Assembly (NCBI RefSeq): GCF_011075055.1
Contig: NC_058137.1
Location: 28,939,463 to 29,003,462 of the forward strand
Length of the DNA: 64,000 nucleotides
From: Mangifera indica
Lineage: Eukaryota; Streptophyta; Magnoliopsida; Sapindales; Anacardiaceae
Direction: 5' to 3'
The notes below the pieces were generated by a model. It was not told where the DNA came from. It did not search any database and worked only from the letters and a program-made list of their open reading frames with translations. Below, in pieces: positions 1 through 12,527 of the stretch. Both the position numbers and the translations under genes were made by a program. Within the stretch, counting starts at the first letter, position 1; each line of letters begins with the position of its first letter.

Positions 1-2269
1 ATTATGTGGGTTAAGCTACTGACTAAGAAATAAAGAAATCAGAAAACATAAAGCAAAACCAGTCACATGCACAAGACAACTGTTTCATTTGAATCTTTCA
101 AAGATTGCTTCATACTGGTATTTTTCATAAGGGCGGCAATGTAAGTTGTTTTACCACCAGGTGCAGCACTGTAACAGATATAAAATTGTTACCAGAAGAG
201 AAAACGTGTTAAAGATACTAGGAACTTATAACATAGATACTGTGGACATTAACATTTTCACAGAACAACCAAGTTTCAATCTCATCTTATTATGAAGTGG
301 GTCACTGCAACAAGACACAATTTGTGAAACAACTATTACCATAAAGTTACAAGCTTACAACAGAAATTCAGAACATAAGTAAATACTTTGCTTGAGTAAG
401 CAAAAAATTAGTCTTTATCATCATGACTTCCAAAAGATATTAACATGATAGATTGGTGGACAGAGAAAAGCAACAAAATGGCTTAGAAACAGATATCCAG
501 AAGAAAACACTTACGCCATATCAACGACTCGCTCATTTTCTTGAGGTGCAAGAGCCATTACTGGCAGAAAAGAGCTTGCACTTTGTAGCTACAAATTAAA
601 AATAAATATATTAATACGTTTAGAACACCATGTAGAACAGGGAAACTGAAATAAAGTAGTAAAGAAAAATGTCCAGAAATATAGGACTTCCTACCATGTA
701 ATAACCAGCCATATATTCAGGAGTTGCACCAATTGGAACTTGAGAATCATATACTACCAACCCTAACTGAATAACAGTATCAAGGCATTGACATGTGTAA
801 TATTAAACCCAGAATTTAGGGAAAAAAAGTAAACAGCGTAATTCTTACTTTTGACCACTTGCTTAAGGGGTCTAAATTTACTCCTCTGTTGATGAGAACA
901 TCAGCCAAGTCTCGTCTCCGAGTCTAAGAAGATACAAGGAAAAAAAGATTCAGTCAAGATACTAAATGTTGGACGTAAAACATATATAACAATAAATCAT
1001 ATCTCAGAATGCAGCAACGTAAAAATGTAGTTTCACCTTCAAAGTGTTAGTTCTTAGGCATATAGGTCAAGGCTTTTCAAATGCTTCAATAAGTTCCATA
1101 AGTTCAACTGGGAGAAACATCTGTAAAGAAAAATACACATTTACCAGAGAACACAATCACAAAACAGAAGACAGATGGAAGGATGGGATAAAAGACGGGT
1201 GCTGAAGACAAATAAGGACATAGTAAACCATCAACTACCTCCACTAAAACCCCAATAAGGAACTCATTATAACCATAGTATGAAGCCAAATCCAGTTTCA
1301 GCTGTTGTATGTATTCTTTCCTTGTTCTTCCCTTTTGACACAAGTCGTTAAAATTTGAAAGCACTCGAACAACTGTAAGTGAATGTTAAAATGATATTTA
1401 GAAATTTGAAGCAACATGATTCTGAATAAATCAACTACAGTGAACTAATTGAAATATATCTCACTCTCTTTAATCCTTCTTTGAAGACTTGAAAGATCAG
1501 GAGGTCGCTGTTTTTCTTCCTCAAGTTCCTATGTTATTAGGAATGCAAAAGAACATTAATTGTGAATAAAATCAATTGATTAACAAAAGAAAAAAGACGG
1601 GAAAATTACATTCAACACAATATTTTAATAAACTGGGAACAAAAATGACGAGATATAGAAAGTGGAAGTGAAAATAATAACCTCCTTTGTTGGCAGTGTA
1701 AATTCATCAGACTCTTCTTTAATGTTGAGCTGCATTTCTTCAAGAGCCTCTCTTTCTTCCCTTGCTCGAGCTTCGTCAATAGCTCTTGACTTCTTTTCAA
1801 GATCAGATTCATCATCTGAATCTGAATTTGAATCAGAGCCAGAGTCAGAACCTGAAGCCGAAGCTTTATCTGCAAAAATATCATGATAAAAAACAAAACG
1901 AGCAGCAACATTATTAACTAATTAAAAAACCAAAATAGCACACAAAATTTTAGAAAGACTCCAAAAACTACAAATTGATAAAACCACAATACCTTCATCT
2001 TCACTTCCTTGAAGGAAATCATCAGCAAGGGGATCATCTCCATCTGAAAATAATTCTGAATCAGCATCAGAATCAGATTCTTGCTCTTTCTCTTCAAATT
2101 CTCGAGGGTCTTTTACTTCCTCATTTGCAATGTAAGAATCAGAATCATCAGAAATATCTTCCTTCTTGGAACGTTTTGCAGCAAGCATATCATTCTTCTT
2201 CTGCTTCTTTTTTGGTGGGGGCTTCTGTGCTTTCGGTCCCTTTTTCTTACTAAGGGCTGCAGTTACCAT
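1..2269 (-). pseudogene. NOP2: NOP2-type 25S rRNA (cytosine-5)-methyltransferase, copy 1 (5' part, in-frame stop, runs off left edge)
   Basis: Nucleolar NOP2/NSUN1-type enzymes methylate a cytosine of 25S rRNA and act in 60S ribosome assembly. Nine exons can be read on the minus strand: 1993-2269, 1682-1869, 1465-1528, 1239-1372, 1037-1120, 849-923, 695-766, 515-588 and 116-168, with matching phases and GT..AG borders. The N-terminus is basic and then acidic/Ser-rich (DDPLADDFLQGSEDE, then SD repeats), as in the plant family. It is followed by RPPDLSSLQRRIKEI, YGYNEFLIG, VELMELIEAFEKP, RTNTLK, PIGATPEYMAG and the SAM-binding motif DMAAAPGGKT in exons 8-9. The later catalytic motifs lie beyond the window. 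Exon 5 has an in-frame TGA at 1067-1069 where copy 2 has CGA (Arg), a CpG-type change, so this copy is probably null unless the base is an assembly error. The ATG at 2269 is preceded by a likely 5'-UTR intron acceptor. Family assignment is firm; functional status is inferred. Confidence 0.88.
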
Positions 2270-2779
2270 TAAAGCTGCATAAACCAAGGCAGAAGTTACT
2301 GAGAAAAATTCATAGTTAACAATAAACAACCAAACTAAACCACTCAATTAACATTGTAAAAGGAAAAAAATTATTCCATGTCCAGTAACCCTCGTTGCCT
2401 TACCTAAACAAACTTATCAAGCTTCTTCTAGCTCTCTAAATGTTGTACCAAAGGAACATTTACAACCCTCCGACTAACAGACTTATATTCTCAATAAACG
2501 ATGGTAAACACAAAGCAGCATCTATAAGCTAAAATGAACCAGAAAGGAACAAAATTCATACAATAAAAAACGCTTTTTGAGCACAAAAATAATAAAAAGT
2601 CCAATTTTCAGTAGCTGCTGGGCTTCTACGCACAATAGAAGGATCAAATTCAAAGCTATAACCAAAGAACAACAGATAGGTACCACTACAAAGTTACGAA
2701 ATTGATCAAAAGTTGACAGGCAAAAAGAAAAATAAACAAATGGGCAGTTATAGAAACATAAAAAGATAATATTTTTACT

Positions 2780-2985
2780 TGGTTTTTGGTTCAAGTGCGT
2801 GCAAAAAGTCTTCTTCTTCCACGTGGTCTGCAGGGGTTTAGGGTTTATCAGAGGAAAGGCAGAGCAACTGGAAGAAGACAGCACGAATTGGAGACAGTAG
2901 TATCGAAAAGCCTGGGCTTTTATTGGCCCAAGTGGTTATTTCTATTGGGCTGGTCTGGTCCGGCCGAGATGGGTTGGGCTTGATC
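2780..2985 (-). promoter_or_regulatory. Telo-box / site II promoter of NOP2 copy 1
   Basis: The plus strand has TTAGGGTTT at 2838-2846, which is a telo-box AAACCCTAA on the gene strand. Next come TGGGCT at 2913-2918, GGCCCA at 2925-2930 and TGGGCT at 2946-2951 and 2975-2980. Telo-boxes combined with TGGGCY site II elements are the known promoter signature of plant ribosome-biogenesis genes, which fits NOP2. The segment up to about 2770 is probably the 5' leader, separated from the ATG exon by an intron. Confidence 0.75.
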
Positions 2986-2989
2986 CCAG

Positions 2990-4927
2990 TTTGGAGGTCT
3001 AAAAATGTCACTATCCTTATAGTAGAATTTGATCAAATCAAAGTTGCTAAAACGTGGATTTGAGATTTGATAGAATAAGTTGAGTTTGAGTTAAACATTA
3101 AACTTATTTTCATATAATGATCCAAGTTCAAGCATATTTGAACATTTGAGCTCAGTTGGGATCAAATTTAAAATTAAATTATTTTTTATTTGAGTTTGAG
3201 TTTCAATTGATCAATTTTGAATCAATCTTAAATTTATTCTTTTATATCAAGTAAATCTGAAGTTTGGTTTTACTTAGATCTATTTGAATCGAATCTAGCC
3301 CTAACTATTAATTAAAAGTAAAATTACACAAATACCCTCTAAACAAAATCCTAGTTCCCTTGGCCAATGGTTGGATGAAATTTGTGAAATTGTTTATTTG
3401 AAAAAGACGTTAGGGTTGATTTATGATAAAAAGATTCTTAAAGCTATATTTTTTCTCTCTCTCTCTCTTTTTTTTTTAATACAAGAGTGAAATAACCCAA
3501 AGACATTAAAATACACCCCGATAGATTATCAATTTATTAAAAGAAGTTAAAAGCAAATTTGAAGATCCATAAACCTCTAAAAATCTTAAATATTGCACTA
3601 CACCTTTAAAATATTATTTCTTAATTTTGCATATTCAGTGTTAAATATAAGTTATTTATCATAAGTATTCAAAATTTTTATATGTTTGATAGAACAAACC
3701 TCAACCAAAATATTAAGTCCTGAAAAATAGTAAATGTAACACCTCTCATAAAGAGATAAATATAACACCTTTAATAAATCTCATATTAATAAAAATAGAG
3801 AAAAAAATTAGATATATATTTATTTATTTATTTATTTTTCACATTGTTTAAGAATGTAAATAAAAGTTACTGTAAAAACATATTTTAAATTATAAAACAA
3901 ATAAAATATATCAAATTATGTGTAATAAATGATATCTTTAGAATGAATCAAACTATTAAATTAGGTCATTGTACAACATGGTAATTATTTAGACTCAAAT
4001 ATCCTAACAAAAACCTGACAATATTTAATGTAGTCTGAATATTTGGGTTGGCTTAGAGTTATGCTGTAAGAAACGGGCAAAAGAACATGTCCGATAATTT
4101 CATTAGAGTGTACAAGTAAAGTCTTGGTCCTTAAGTTTCAAAAGCCTATTTTTCATCTGTTTGTTAAAATCGTACAATAATTTTAATAGGCAAAGGTATT
4201 TTTCGATTTAGAAAAAAAAAAAAAAAACACTTTAAAAAATAGGTGCATGCAGAAGATTTTTTTTTGTAGAAATAATACCTACTATTCATAGAAACTTCTT
4301 TTCATGGTTTACAACTGGAATTATTTATTACATGGCCAACCATATGAAGAAATATAAAGTTCAATTATTTAATGGAATGATGTAACGTTAGGACTTTGGT
4401 CAAATGATATCTTTTAAGTTTAAAATATTCACTTTCACCCCCTTGGACATTATTTTTAAGAGTAATTAATATTATATGTATATTATTTTGATATATAATT
4501 TAAATATATAAATAATATATCATCATATAATTAGATGTTATTTTATCTTTAATTTAAAATTATGTATATATATCTAAATTATGTACAGAAGATATACCTT
4601 TTTCTTTAGAAGATATATATAATATAATTAGAGTTGTGTTATATACAAAAATAATCCTATATCATAATATAATTAAATAATTTTAAATAAAAATAATATT
4701 TAATTATATAATAATATATTATTATTTATGAATATAATTGTATTGATATAATTAATAACACTTGTACAAATAATACATTTAATAGTATAAATAAATCCAA
4801 TTTTACCATAATTATTTTCTATTTTTCTGTCGTTTACCTCCTTTCTAATTCTCCTAAGGCATCTTCTAAGCAACCTCCCGAGACGTGAGTTGCGGGTTGG
4901 AGGATACGTATGATAGTGGACCCTCAG
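2990..4927. other. AT-rich spacer upstream of NOP2 copy 1
   Basis: No gene is visible. It holds a CT/T-rich run near 3455-3478, and at 4440-4740 an AT-rich stretch of nested TATAAT-type inverted repeats that recurs near 10620, 44690 and 57230. That stretch looks like an old MITE or AT-rich repeat, but its ends could not be fixed. Confidence 0.5.
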
Positions 4928-5170
4928 CATTTGATAGTGACATCAAACAAATTACCAATCTTTCATTTCATCTCCAGTGAATGTCGTAGGTAAAAAAAAA
5001 AAAAAAAGGCATTTGACAGTGACATCAAACAAATTACCAATCTTTTATTTCATCTCCAGTGAATGTGATATGTAAAAAAAAAAAAAAAAAAAGGGCATTT
5101 GACAGTGACATCAAACAAATTACCAATCATTTCTTTCATCTTTAGTGAATATGATAGGTAAAATGAAAAA
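4928..5170. repeat. Three-copy ~80 bp tandem repeat ending in poly(A)
   Basis: The motif GACATCAAACAAATTACCAA recurs at about 4940, 5021 and 5107. Each unit runs from CATTTGAYAGTGACATC to GTAGGTAAAA plus an A-run of varied length. The array is repeated in the duplicate near 11137, while the third NOP2 spacer near 20187 has only one unit. Confidence 0.85.
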
Positions 5171-5524
5171 GGAAAAAGAAAAAAAAGACCCCTATTTTCA
5201 AAACCCTATTATTTTACGATTAGCAAGAACTTTGCTGTGAATAAAAATGATTAATCAGATGTCTATAAAATTTTAGCTTTAGCTTTAGTAAAGACAAATG
5301 TTTTTATTGCACTTTCATCAACTTTATAAGAGTGGGAAATACTCATTCAATCTTAATAATTATTTTATATCCATCATTGAGAAAGAATGACAAACAAGAA
5401 TCATCCTCTTTTAATTAATGAGCCAATTTCAAATAATCCGTGAATCTCAACAACGAAAAAATAATATCCAAGCTAAAAAGAGCTAGAATCTGAATACATC
5501 TCTGATTTCATCCAAATACAAATA

Positions 5525-7118
5525 ATGAATTAATTATTCATTAAACAATAAACACCAACTATTCTGAAACAGACAAAAGATTTTCTAGGAAACTTGGCAT
5601 TGTTTGTTCTTGGTTATGGCTCATTGGTTGGACTTATTCAAGTAAGACAGAAATGTGAAGCTTTAAACTAGTTGAAGATATGAATATTTAATTTAAGTTG
5701 TGCTTAATTTTAATTTTGTCACTTATTATCTTCAAGAAACAAACAACTACAAATTAAGCAGCTAGTGTTAATATTTTTATACATAAAAAAAAAAAATCCT
5801 ATAATTGTATAAATATTTCATGAAAAAAGACCTTGAACATATGAAATTCTCGTTATGTTTGATAAAAAACAATAATTCATATGCATTCAATTTTGTGTAT
5901 CCAATCGGGGTACCCACATGAGATGTTATCATATGATTAAATAATTTTGAATTAAAGATAAATTAATATTCAATCACATAATAATATATTATCTGAATAT
6001 TTAATAAAATACTCAAAATTGGATACATATAACATTATTCAAGAAGTAGCTAGCCCCGTGATTAATTAGGATGACTTATTGCTAATAAATTTTATAATAT
6101 CTCCTATTTATTTAAGTTAATTTTTAAATATTGAATAATAATAATAACAAGTGCTTAGATTAATTAATAAAAAAATAATGCACGCATGAAGAGGCTGGCC
6201 GGCTGAGAGGAAAAAAACAAGTAATAAGAACAAAATGTTACAACCATAAAACCAAAAAAAAAAAAAAAAAAAAAAAGATCGTTTTGGCCATGAATCTTTT
6301 GGGAAATTTGTTTATTATTTTTGGTATATAATATGGTCTAAGGTAGTTGAATTATATTTGTCTATAACAGCTATTATTATGTGAGTGGTGACATAATAAT
6401 AAACTAATTAATCACTAAAAAATCAAAGAGGAGACTTTCAAAAGAATGGTTCAGATTTAAGAGAAAAGGGAACACCACGCACAATAATTTGAGCTCTCGT
6501 TTTCACATTAATTAAATTTTTTTTTTAAATCTCAATCTTGAAATTGTTATATTTGATATTATATACGTTTCTATTTTAATTATATTATTTATATATAATT
6601 TATTTACAGTTAATTAAAACGTAAATATTTTGTTAAAACCTTAATTTTGTAGCTTTTAGTTTTCTATATAACTTTTAGTTTTCTATCCTTTAAACAGCTT
6701 TTAAAACTGATTAAATTTGAAGCTGATTATAACATAATCAGATTTATAAAAGGATTCTAAAAGCTCAATTTTGTAGCTTTTGAAACAGATATATATTATA
6801 CTCAAAACATATTTGAATAAATATATTTATTACATATGATCCATTGCGATTCATGATTTGCCAAATACATTTACAAAAACTAAAAAAAAAAACCCATTGT
6901 GGATATGCAAAGGGAGAAATGTGATCACAAATATTCATAATTTGTCAAATACATTTACATAAACAAATGAGAAACCATGTTCATGGTCGGCCTACATTTT
7001 GGATTGAAATTCAAGCAATCAATTGCTAGCTTAATCTTGAATAGTAGGCAGAGGAAGTGGAAGACGTTGGTCCAAAACATTGTTCAGTAACATGTTCTCT
7101 CGAGTGAATGAAGACAAT
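5525..7118. other. Unique AT-rich intergenic DNA between the two duplication units
   Basis: No coding exons recognised. The stretch has A-runs (for example 6249-6277) and short AT-rich palindromes. It separates the two direct duplication units and ends at the truncated intron of NOP2 copy 2. Confidence 0.5.
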
Positions 7119-8443
7119 AAAGATTCAGTCAAGATACTAAATGTTGGACTTAAAACATATATAACAATAAATCGTATCTCAGAATGCAGCAATGTAAAAA
7201 TGTAGTTTCACCTTCAAAGTGTTAGTTCTTAGGCATATAGGTCGAGGCTTTTCAAATGCTTCAATAAGTTCCATAAGTTCAACTGGTGGAAACATCTGTA
7301 AAGAAAAATACACATTTACCAGAGAACACAATCACAAAACAGAAGACAGATGGAAGGATGGGATAAAAGACAGGTGCTGAAGACAAATAAGGACATAGTA
7401 AACCATCAACTACCTCCACTAAAACCCCAATAAGGAACTCATTATAACCATAGTATGAAGCCAAATCCAGTTTCAGCTGTTGTATGTATTCTTTCCTTGT
7501 TCTTCCCTTTTGACACAAGTCGTTAAAATTTGAAAGCACTCGAACAACTGTAAGTGAATGTTAAAATGATATTTAGAAATCTGAAGCAACATGATTCTGA
7601 ATAAATCAACTACAGTGAACTAATTGAAATATAACTCACTCTCTTTAATCCTTCTTTGAAGACTTGAAAGATCAGGAGGTCGCTGTTTTTCTTCCTCAAG
7701 TTCCTATGTTATTAGGAATGCAAAAGAACATTAATTGTGAATAAAATCCATTGATTAACAAAAGAAAAAAGATGGGAAAATTACATTCAACACAATATTT
7801 TAATAAACTGGGAACAAAAATGACGAGATATAGAAAGTGGAAGTGAAAATAATAACCTCCTTTGTTGGCAGTGTAAATTCATCAGACTCTTCTTTAATGT
7901 TGAGCTGCATTTCTTCAAGAGCCTCTTTTTCTTCCCTTGCTCGAGCTTCATCAATAGCTCTTGACTTCTTTTCAATATCAGATTCATCATCTGAATCTGA
8001 ATTTGAATCAGAGCCAGAGTCAGAACCTGAAGCCGAAGCTTTGTCTGCAAAAATATCATGATAAAAAACAAAATGAGCAGCAACATTATTAACTAATTAA
8101 AAGACCAAAATAGCAAACAAAATTTTAGAAAGACTCCAAAAACTACAAATTGATAAAACCACAATACCTTCATCTTCACTTCCTTGAAGGAAATCATCAG
8201 CAAGGGGATCATCTCCATCTGAAAATAATTCTGAATCAGCATCAGAATCAGATTCTTGCTCTTCCTCTTCAAATTCTCGAGGGTCTTTTACTTCCTCATT
8301 TGAAATGTCAGAATCAGAATCATCCGAAATATCTTCCTTCTTGGAACGTTTTGCAGCAAGCATATCATTCTTCTTTTGCTTCTTTTTTGGTGGGGGCTTC
8401 TGTGCTTTGGTCCCTTTTTCTTACTAAGGGCCGCAGTTGCCAT
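7119..8443 (-). pseudogene. NOP2: NOP2-type methyltransferase, copy 2 (5' fragment, frameshifted)
   Basis: Five exons correspond one-to-one with copy 1: 8168-8443, 7857-8044, 7640-7703, 7414-7547 and 7212-7295. Copy 2 keeps CGA (Arg) at the codon that is TGA in copy 1, giving EAFEKPRP. Exon 1 lacks one base near 8408 in the Lys/Pro-rich N-terminus, so translation from the ATG at 8443 shifts frame after KKKGPK. A downstream Met (complement of 8361-8363, MLAAKRSKK) could restart in frame. The copy ends inside the next intron at about 7119, where unrelated DNA begins, so the whole SAM-binding and catalytic region is missing. It is a truncated duplicate that retains its own promoter. Confidence 0.88.
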
Positions 8444-8959
8444 TAAAGCTGCATAAACCAAGACAGAAGTTACTGAGAAAAATTCATAGTTAACAATAAA
8501 CAACCAAACTAAACCACTCAATTAACATTGTAAAAGGAAAAAAATTATTCCATGTCCAGTAACCCTCCTTGCCTTACCTAAACAAACTTATCAAGCTTCT
8601 TCTAGCTCTCTAAATGTTGTAGCAAAGGAGCATTTATAACCCTCCGACTAACAGACTTACATTCTCAATAAACGATAGTAAAAACACAAAGCAGCATCTA
8701 TAAGCTAAAATGAACCAGAAAGGAACAAAATTCATACAATAAAAAACGCTTTTTGAGCACAAAAATAATCAAAAGTCCAATTTTCAGTAGCTGCTGGGGC
8801 TTCTACGCACAATGGAAGGATCAAATTCAAAGTTAAAACCAAATAACAACAGATAGGTACCACGACAAAGTTACGAAATTGATCAAACGTTGACATGCAA
8901 AAAGAAAAATAAACAAATTGGCAGTTATAGAAACATAAAAAGATAATATTTTTACTTGG

Positions 8960-9160
8960 TTTTTGGTTCAAGTGCGTGCAAAAAGTCTTCTTCTTCCACG
9001 TGGTCTGCAGGGGTTTAGGGTTTATCAGAGGAAAGGAAGAGGAACTGGAAGAAGACAGCACGAATTGGAGGCAGTAGTATCGAAAAGCCTGGGCTTTTAT
9101 TGGCCCAAGTGGTTATTATTATTGGGCTGGTCTGGTCGGCCGAGATGGGTTGGGCTTGAT
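8960..9160 (-). promoter_or_regulatory. Telo-box / site II promoter of NOP2 copy 2
   Basis: The duplicated promoter keeps the telo-box (TTAGGGTTT at 9015-9023 on the plus strand), TGGGCT/GGCCCA elements around 9089-9108, and TGGGCT again near 9123 and 9150. Nothing visible has destroyed it, so the truncated copy may still be transcribed. Confidence 0.7.
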
Positions 9161-11136
9161 TCAGTTTGAAGGTCTAAAAATGTCACTATTCTTATAGTTG
9201 AATTTGATCCAATCAAAGTTGCTAAAACGCAAATTTGAGATTTGATAGAACAAACCGAGTTTGAGTTAGATATTAAACTTATTTTCATATAACGATCTAA
9301 GTTCAAGCATATTAGAACATTTGAGCTCAGTTGGGATCAAATTTAAAGTTAAGTTATTTTTTATTTGAGTTTGAGTTTTAATTGATCAATTTTGAATCCA
9401 TCTTGAATTAACTCTTTTATATTAGGTCAACTTTAAGTTTGGTTTTGCTTATATTGATTTAGATTATATCTAGCCCTAACTATTAATTTAGAGTGAAATT
9501 ACACAAATACCCTTTAAGCAAAATCTTAGTTCCCTTGGCCAATGGTTGTATGAAATTTGTGAAATTGTTTATTCGAAAAAGACGTTAGGGTTGATTTATG
9601 ATAAATGGATTCTTAAAGCTATATTTTTTTTCTCTCTCTCTCTTTTTTTTAATGCAAGAGTGAAATAACCCAAGGACATTAAAATACACCCCGATAGATT
9701 ATCAATTTATTAAAAGAATTTAAAAGCAAATTTGAAGATCCATAAACCTCTAAAAATTTTAAATATTGCATTACACCTCTAAAATATTATTTCTTAATTT
9801 TTGCATATTCAGTGTTAAATATAAATTATTTATCATAAATATTCAAAATTTTTATAAGTATAATTAAAAAAAACCTCAACAAAGATGTTGAGTTCTGAAA
9901 AATAGTAAATGTAATACCTTTTATAAGGGGATAAATATAACACCTTTAATAAATTTCATATTAATAAAAATAAAAAAAAATCAGATATATTTATTTATTT
10001 ATTTATTTATTTTCACATTATTTAAGAATGTAAATAAAAGTTATTGTCAAAACGTATTTTAAATTATAAAACAAATAAAACATATCAAATTATATGTAAC
10101 AAATAATATTTTCGTAACGAGTCAAACTATTAAATTGGGTGTTGCACAACATGTTAATTATTTAGACTCAAATATCCTAACAAAAACCTGACAACATTTA
10201 TAATGTAGTCTGAACACTTGGGTTGGTATGCAGTAAGAAACGGGCAAAAGAACATGTCCGATAATTTCATTAGAGTGTACAGATGAAGTCTTGGTCCTTA
10301 AGTTTCAAAAGCCTATTTTTCATCTGTTTGTTAAAATCGTACAATAATTGTAATAGGCAAAGGTATTTTTCGATTTACAAAAAAAAAAAAAAAACACTTT
10401 AAGAAATAGGTGCATGCAGAAGATTTTTTTTTGTAGAAATAATACCTACCATTAATAGAAACTTCTTTTCATGGTTTGCATCCGGAATTGGCCGTACGAA
10501 GAAATATAAAGTTCAATTATCTAATGGAATGATGTGACGTTAAAACTTTGGTCAAATGATATCTTTGAAGTTTAAAATATTCACTTTCACCCCCTTGGAC
10601 ATTATTTTTAAGAGTAATTAATGTTATATGTATATTATTTTGGTATATAATTTAAATATATAAATAATATATCATCATATAATTACGTGTTACTTTACTT
10701 TTAATTTAAAATAATATATATATATATCTAAATTATGCATAAAAGATATATATATATATATATATATAATTTTATTGTATTTTTAATCGTTACATGATAC
10801 CTTTTTCTTTGGAAGATATATATAATATAATTAGAGTTATGTTATATACAAAAATAATAATATATCATAATATAATTAAATAATTTTAAATAAAAAATAA
10901 AATAATATTTAATTATATAATAATATATTATTATTTATAAATATAATTGTATTGATATAATTAATAACACCTATACAAATAATACATTTAATAGTATAAA
11001 TAAATCCAATTTTACCATAATTATTTTCTATTTTTTTGTCGTTTACCTCCTTTCTAATTCTCCAAAGGCATCTTCTAAGCAACCTCCCAATACGTGAGTC
11101 ACGGGTTGGAGGATACGTAAGATGGTGAACTCTCAA

Positions 11137-11370
11137 CATTTGACAGTGACATCAAACAAATTACCAATATTTTATTTTATCTCCAGTGAATGTCGTAGGT
11201 AAAAAAAAAAAAAAAAGGCATTTGACAGTGACATCAAACAAATTACCAATCTTTTATTTTATCTCTTGTGAATGTGATAGGTAAAAAAAAAAAAACAAAG
11301 GCATTTGACAGTGACATCAAACAAATTACCAATCATTTCTTCCATCTCTAGTGAATATGATAGGTAAAAA
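11137..11370. repeat. Three-copy ~80 bp tandem repeat, duplicate array
   Basis: Units begin near 11137, 11220 and 11303 with the same TTTGACAGTGACATCAAAC core and A-run ends as the array at 4928. The triplication therefore predates the segmental duplication. Confidence 0.85.
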
Positions 11371-11747
11371 GTAAAAAAACAAAAACAGACCCCTATTTTC
11401 AAAACCCTATTATCTTACGATTAGCAAGAACTTTGCGGTGAATAAAAATGATTAATCAAATGTTTATACAATTTTAGCATAACATATTATTTAGCTTTAG
11501 CTTTAGTAAAGACAAATGTTTTAATTGCACTTTCATCAACTTTATAAGAGTGGGAAATACTCATTCAATCTTAATATTTATTTTATATCCATCATTGAGA
11601 AAGAATAACAAACAAGAATCATCCTCTTTTAATTAATGAGCCAATTTGAAATAATCCATGAATCTCAACAACGAAAAAAAAAACGAATATCCAAGCTACA
11701 AAGAGCTAGAATCTGAATACATCTCTGATTTCATCCAAATACAAATG

Positions 11748-12480
11748 GGAAATTAAGAATTTTCCTTCATGAAGTTCTCTTTAAAAAGAAATATTACTAA
11801 TTTGGTGAATAAATTCATGAAAAGATGGTTTGAACAGTCCCATGTTCTTTATAGACCAAGTAATTTTCAAGAAGACGAAAACGGCAAGACGGCCATGCAG
11901 ATTCAGTTTGTTAATGCCTATATCAAGGCATGCGATTAATGCATGACAGAAAGACTCCCTAAAAATGCCCTAAGTAACATGCCTCTTGTGTTGGTGACTG
12001 TTATTTTTCTGATTACTTATATGGCAACTTTGGTGAGAAAGGTTGAAATTCTGAGAAGATGCGCGCGGTTAAGGTCTAGAGTAGTTATTTTCTATATCCA
12101 CAATACTTCATGTACAAATAACAATAATAATGTATATTTTGATTTGTAGATAAATAAACAATTAAATCAATTAATTATATTATAAAATATCAATGTTTGT
12201 GCATATACTTTTGAATCATGCAGAGAAACCCCCTATAAGTGCTCAAAGTAACATGATTATTGTATTGAGGATTGTGATTTTTGATTACTTGATAAGGAAA
12301 CTTTGGTGGGAATGAGTTGAAAATTTGAGGAGATGAACGGTTGAGTAACAAAGGATACATGTTTGAATTGAATTTGTGCCTGTTAGTAAATTTGTATACC
12401 CTGCATGCCATATAAGGAGAGTGTTGACTGTATGAAGTTGGAAAGCTGGAATTCGATAATATTAATCATTTATAGGTATC
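11748..12480. repeat. OPT upstream block with two diverged internal repeats
   Basis: No gene seen. Two related stretches occur about 270 bp apart (around 11960-12090 and 12230-12350). Both read like AAGTAACATG..TTTCTGATTACTT..GGAAACTTTGGTG..GAGTTGAAATT. The same block is found before OPT-B (33540-33860), OPT-C (47730-48055), OPT-D (58290-58870) and partly OPT-F (63040-63560), so it travelled with the transporter gene. Confidence 0.7.
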
Positions 12481-12519
12481 ATTTATTAGCTATAATGAGG
12501 ATGTTAGGTTCAAGATGAC

Positions 12520-12527
12520 TATATAAG
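12520..12527 (+). promoter_or_regulatory. TATA box of OPT-A
   Basis: TATATAAG lies about 140 bp before the ATG, followed by an ACCACCACCAGCTCCAACAAAG leader segment shared by all OPT copies. OPT-D has TATATAAAA here. The start of transcription is inferred to be about 30 bp downstream. Confidence 0.6.

Larger units (their letters stand above)
945..5524. repeat. Segmental duplication, unit 1 (pairs with 7120-11747)
   Basis: From 945 to about 5524 the sequence matches 7120 to about 11747 almost base for base, with a constant offset of 6175 bp through the NOP2 exons. Small indels follow in the spacer. The left break falls in a NOP2 intron (AGATTCAG at 946 and 7121). The right break falls just after the shared ATCCAAATACAAAT. 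This is a direct duplication of about 4.6 kb carrying the NOP2 5' half, its promoter and upstream spacer. Confidence 0.9.
7120..11747. repeat. Segmental duplication, unit 2 (pairs with 945-5524)
   Basis: Direct copy of unit 1, including the NOP2 5' half, promoter, AT-rich spacer and three-unit 80 bp array. A (TA)n expansion at about 10745-10768 is longer than in unit 1. To the right, homology continues with the DNA upstream of OPT-D (near 58080) instead of with unit 1. Confidence 0.9.

Noticed and set aside
1975..2253. Plus-strand frames opposite NOP2 exon 1 (also at 8150 and 16748)
   Set aside because: Antisense shadows of the acidic/basic N-terminus; codon pattern follows the minus strand.
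2522..2884. Minus-strand frame starting in the telo-box region (also at 8732-9061 and 17291-17569)
   Set aside because: It corresponds to the NOP2 promoter/5' leader and intron, is not conserved as protein between the copies, and shows no family content.
11943..12149. Open frames in the OPT upstream block (also at 12190, 33421, 47728 and 58144)
   Set aside because: They differ in frame and content between the duplicated blocks, as expected for non-coding repeats.
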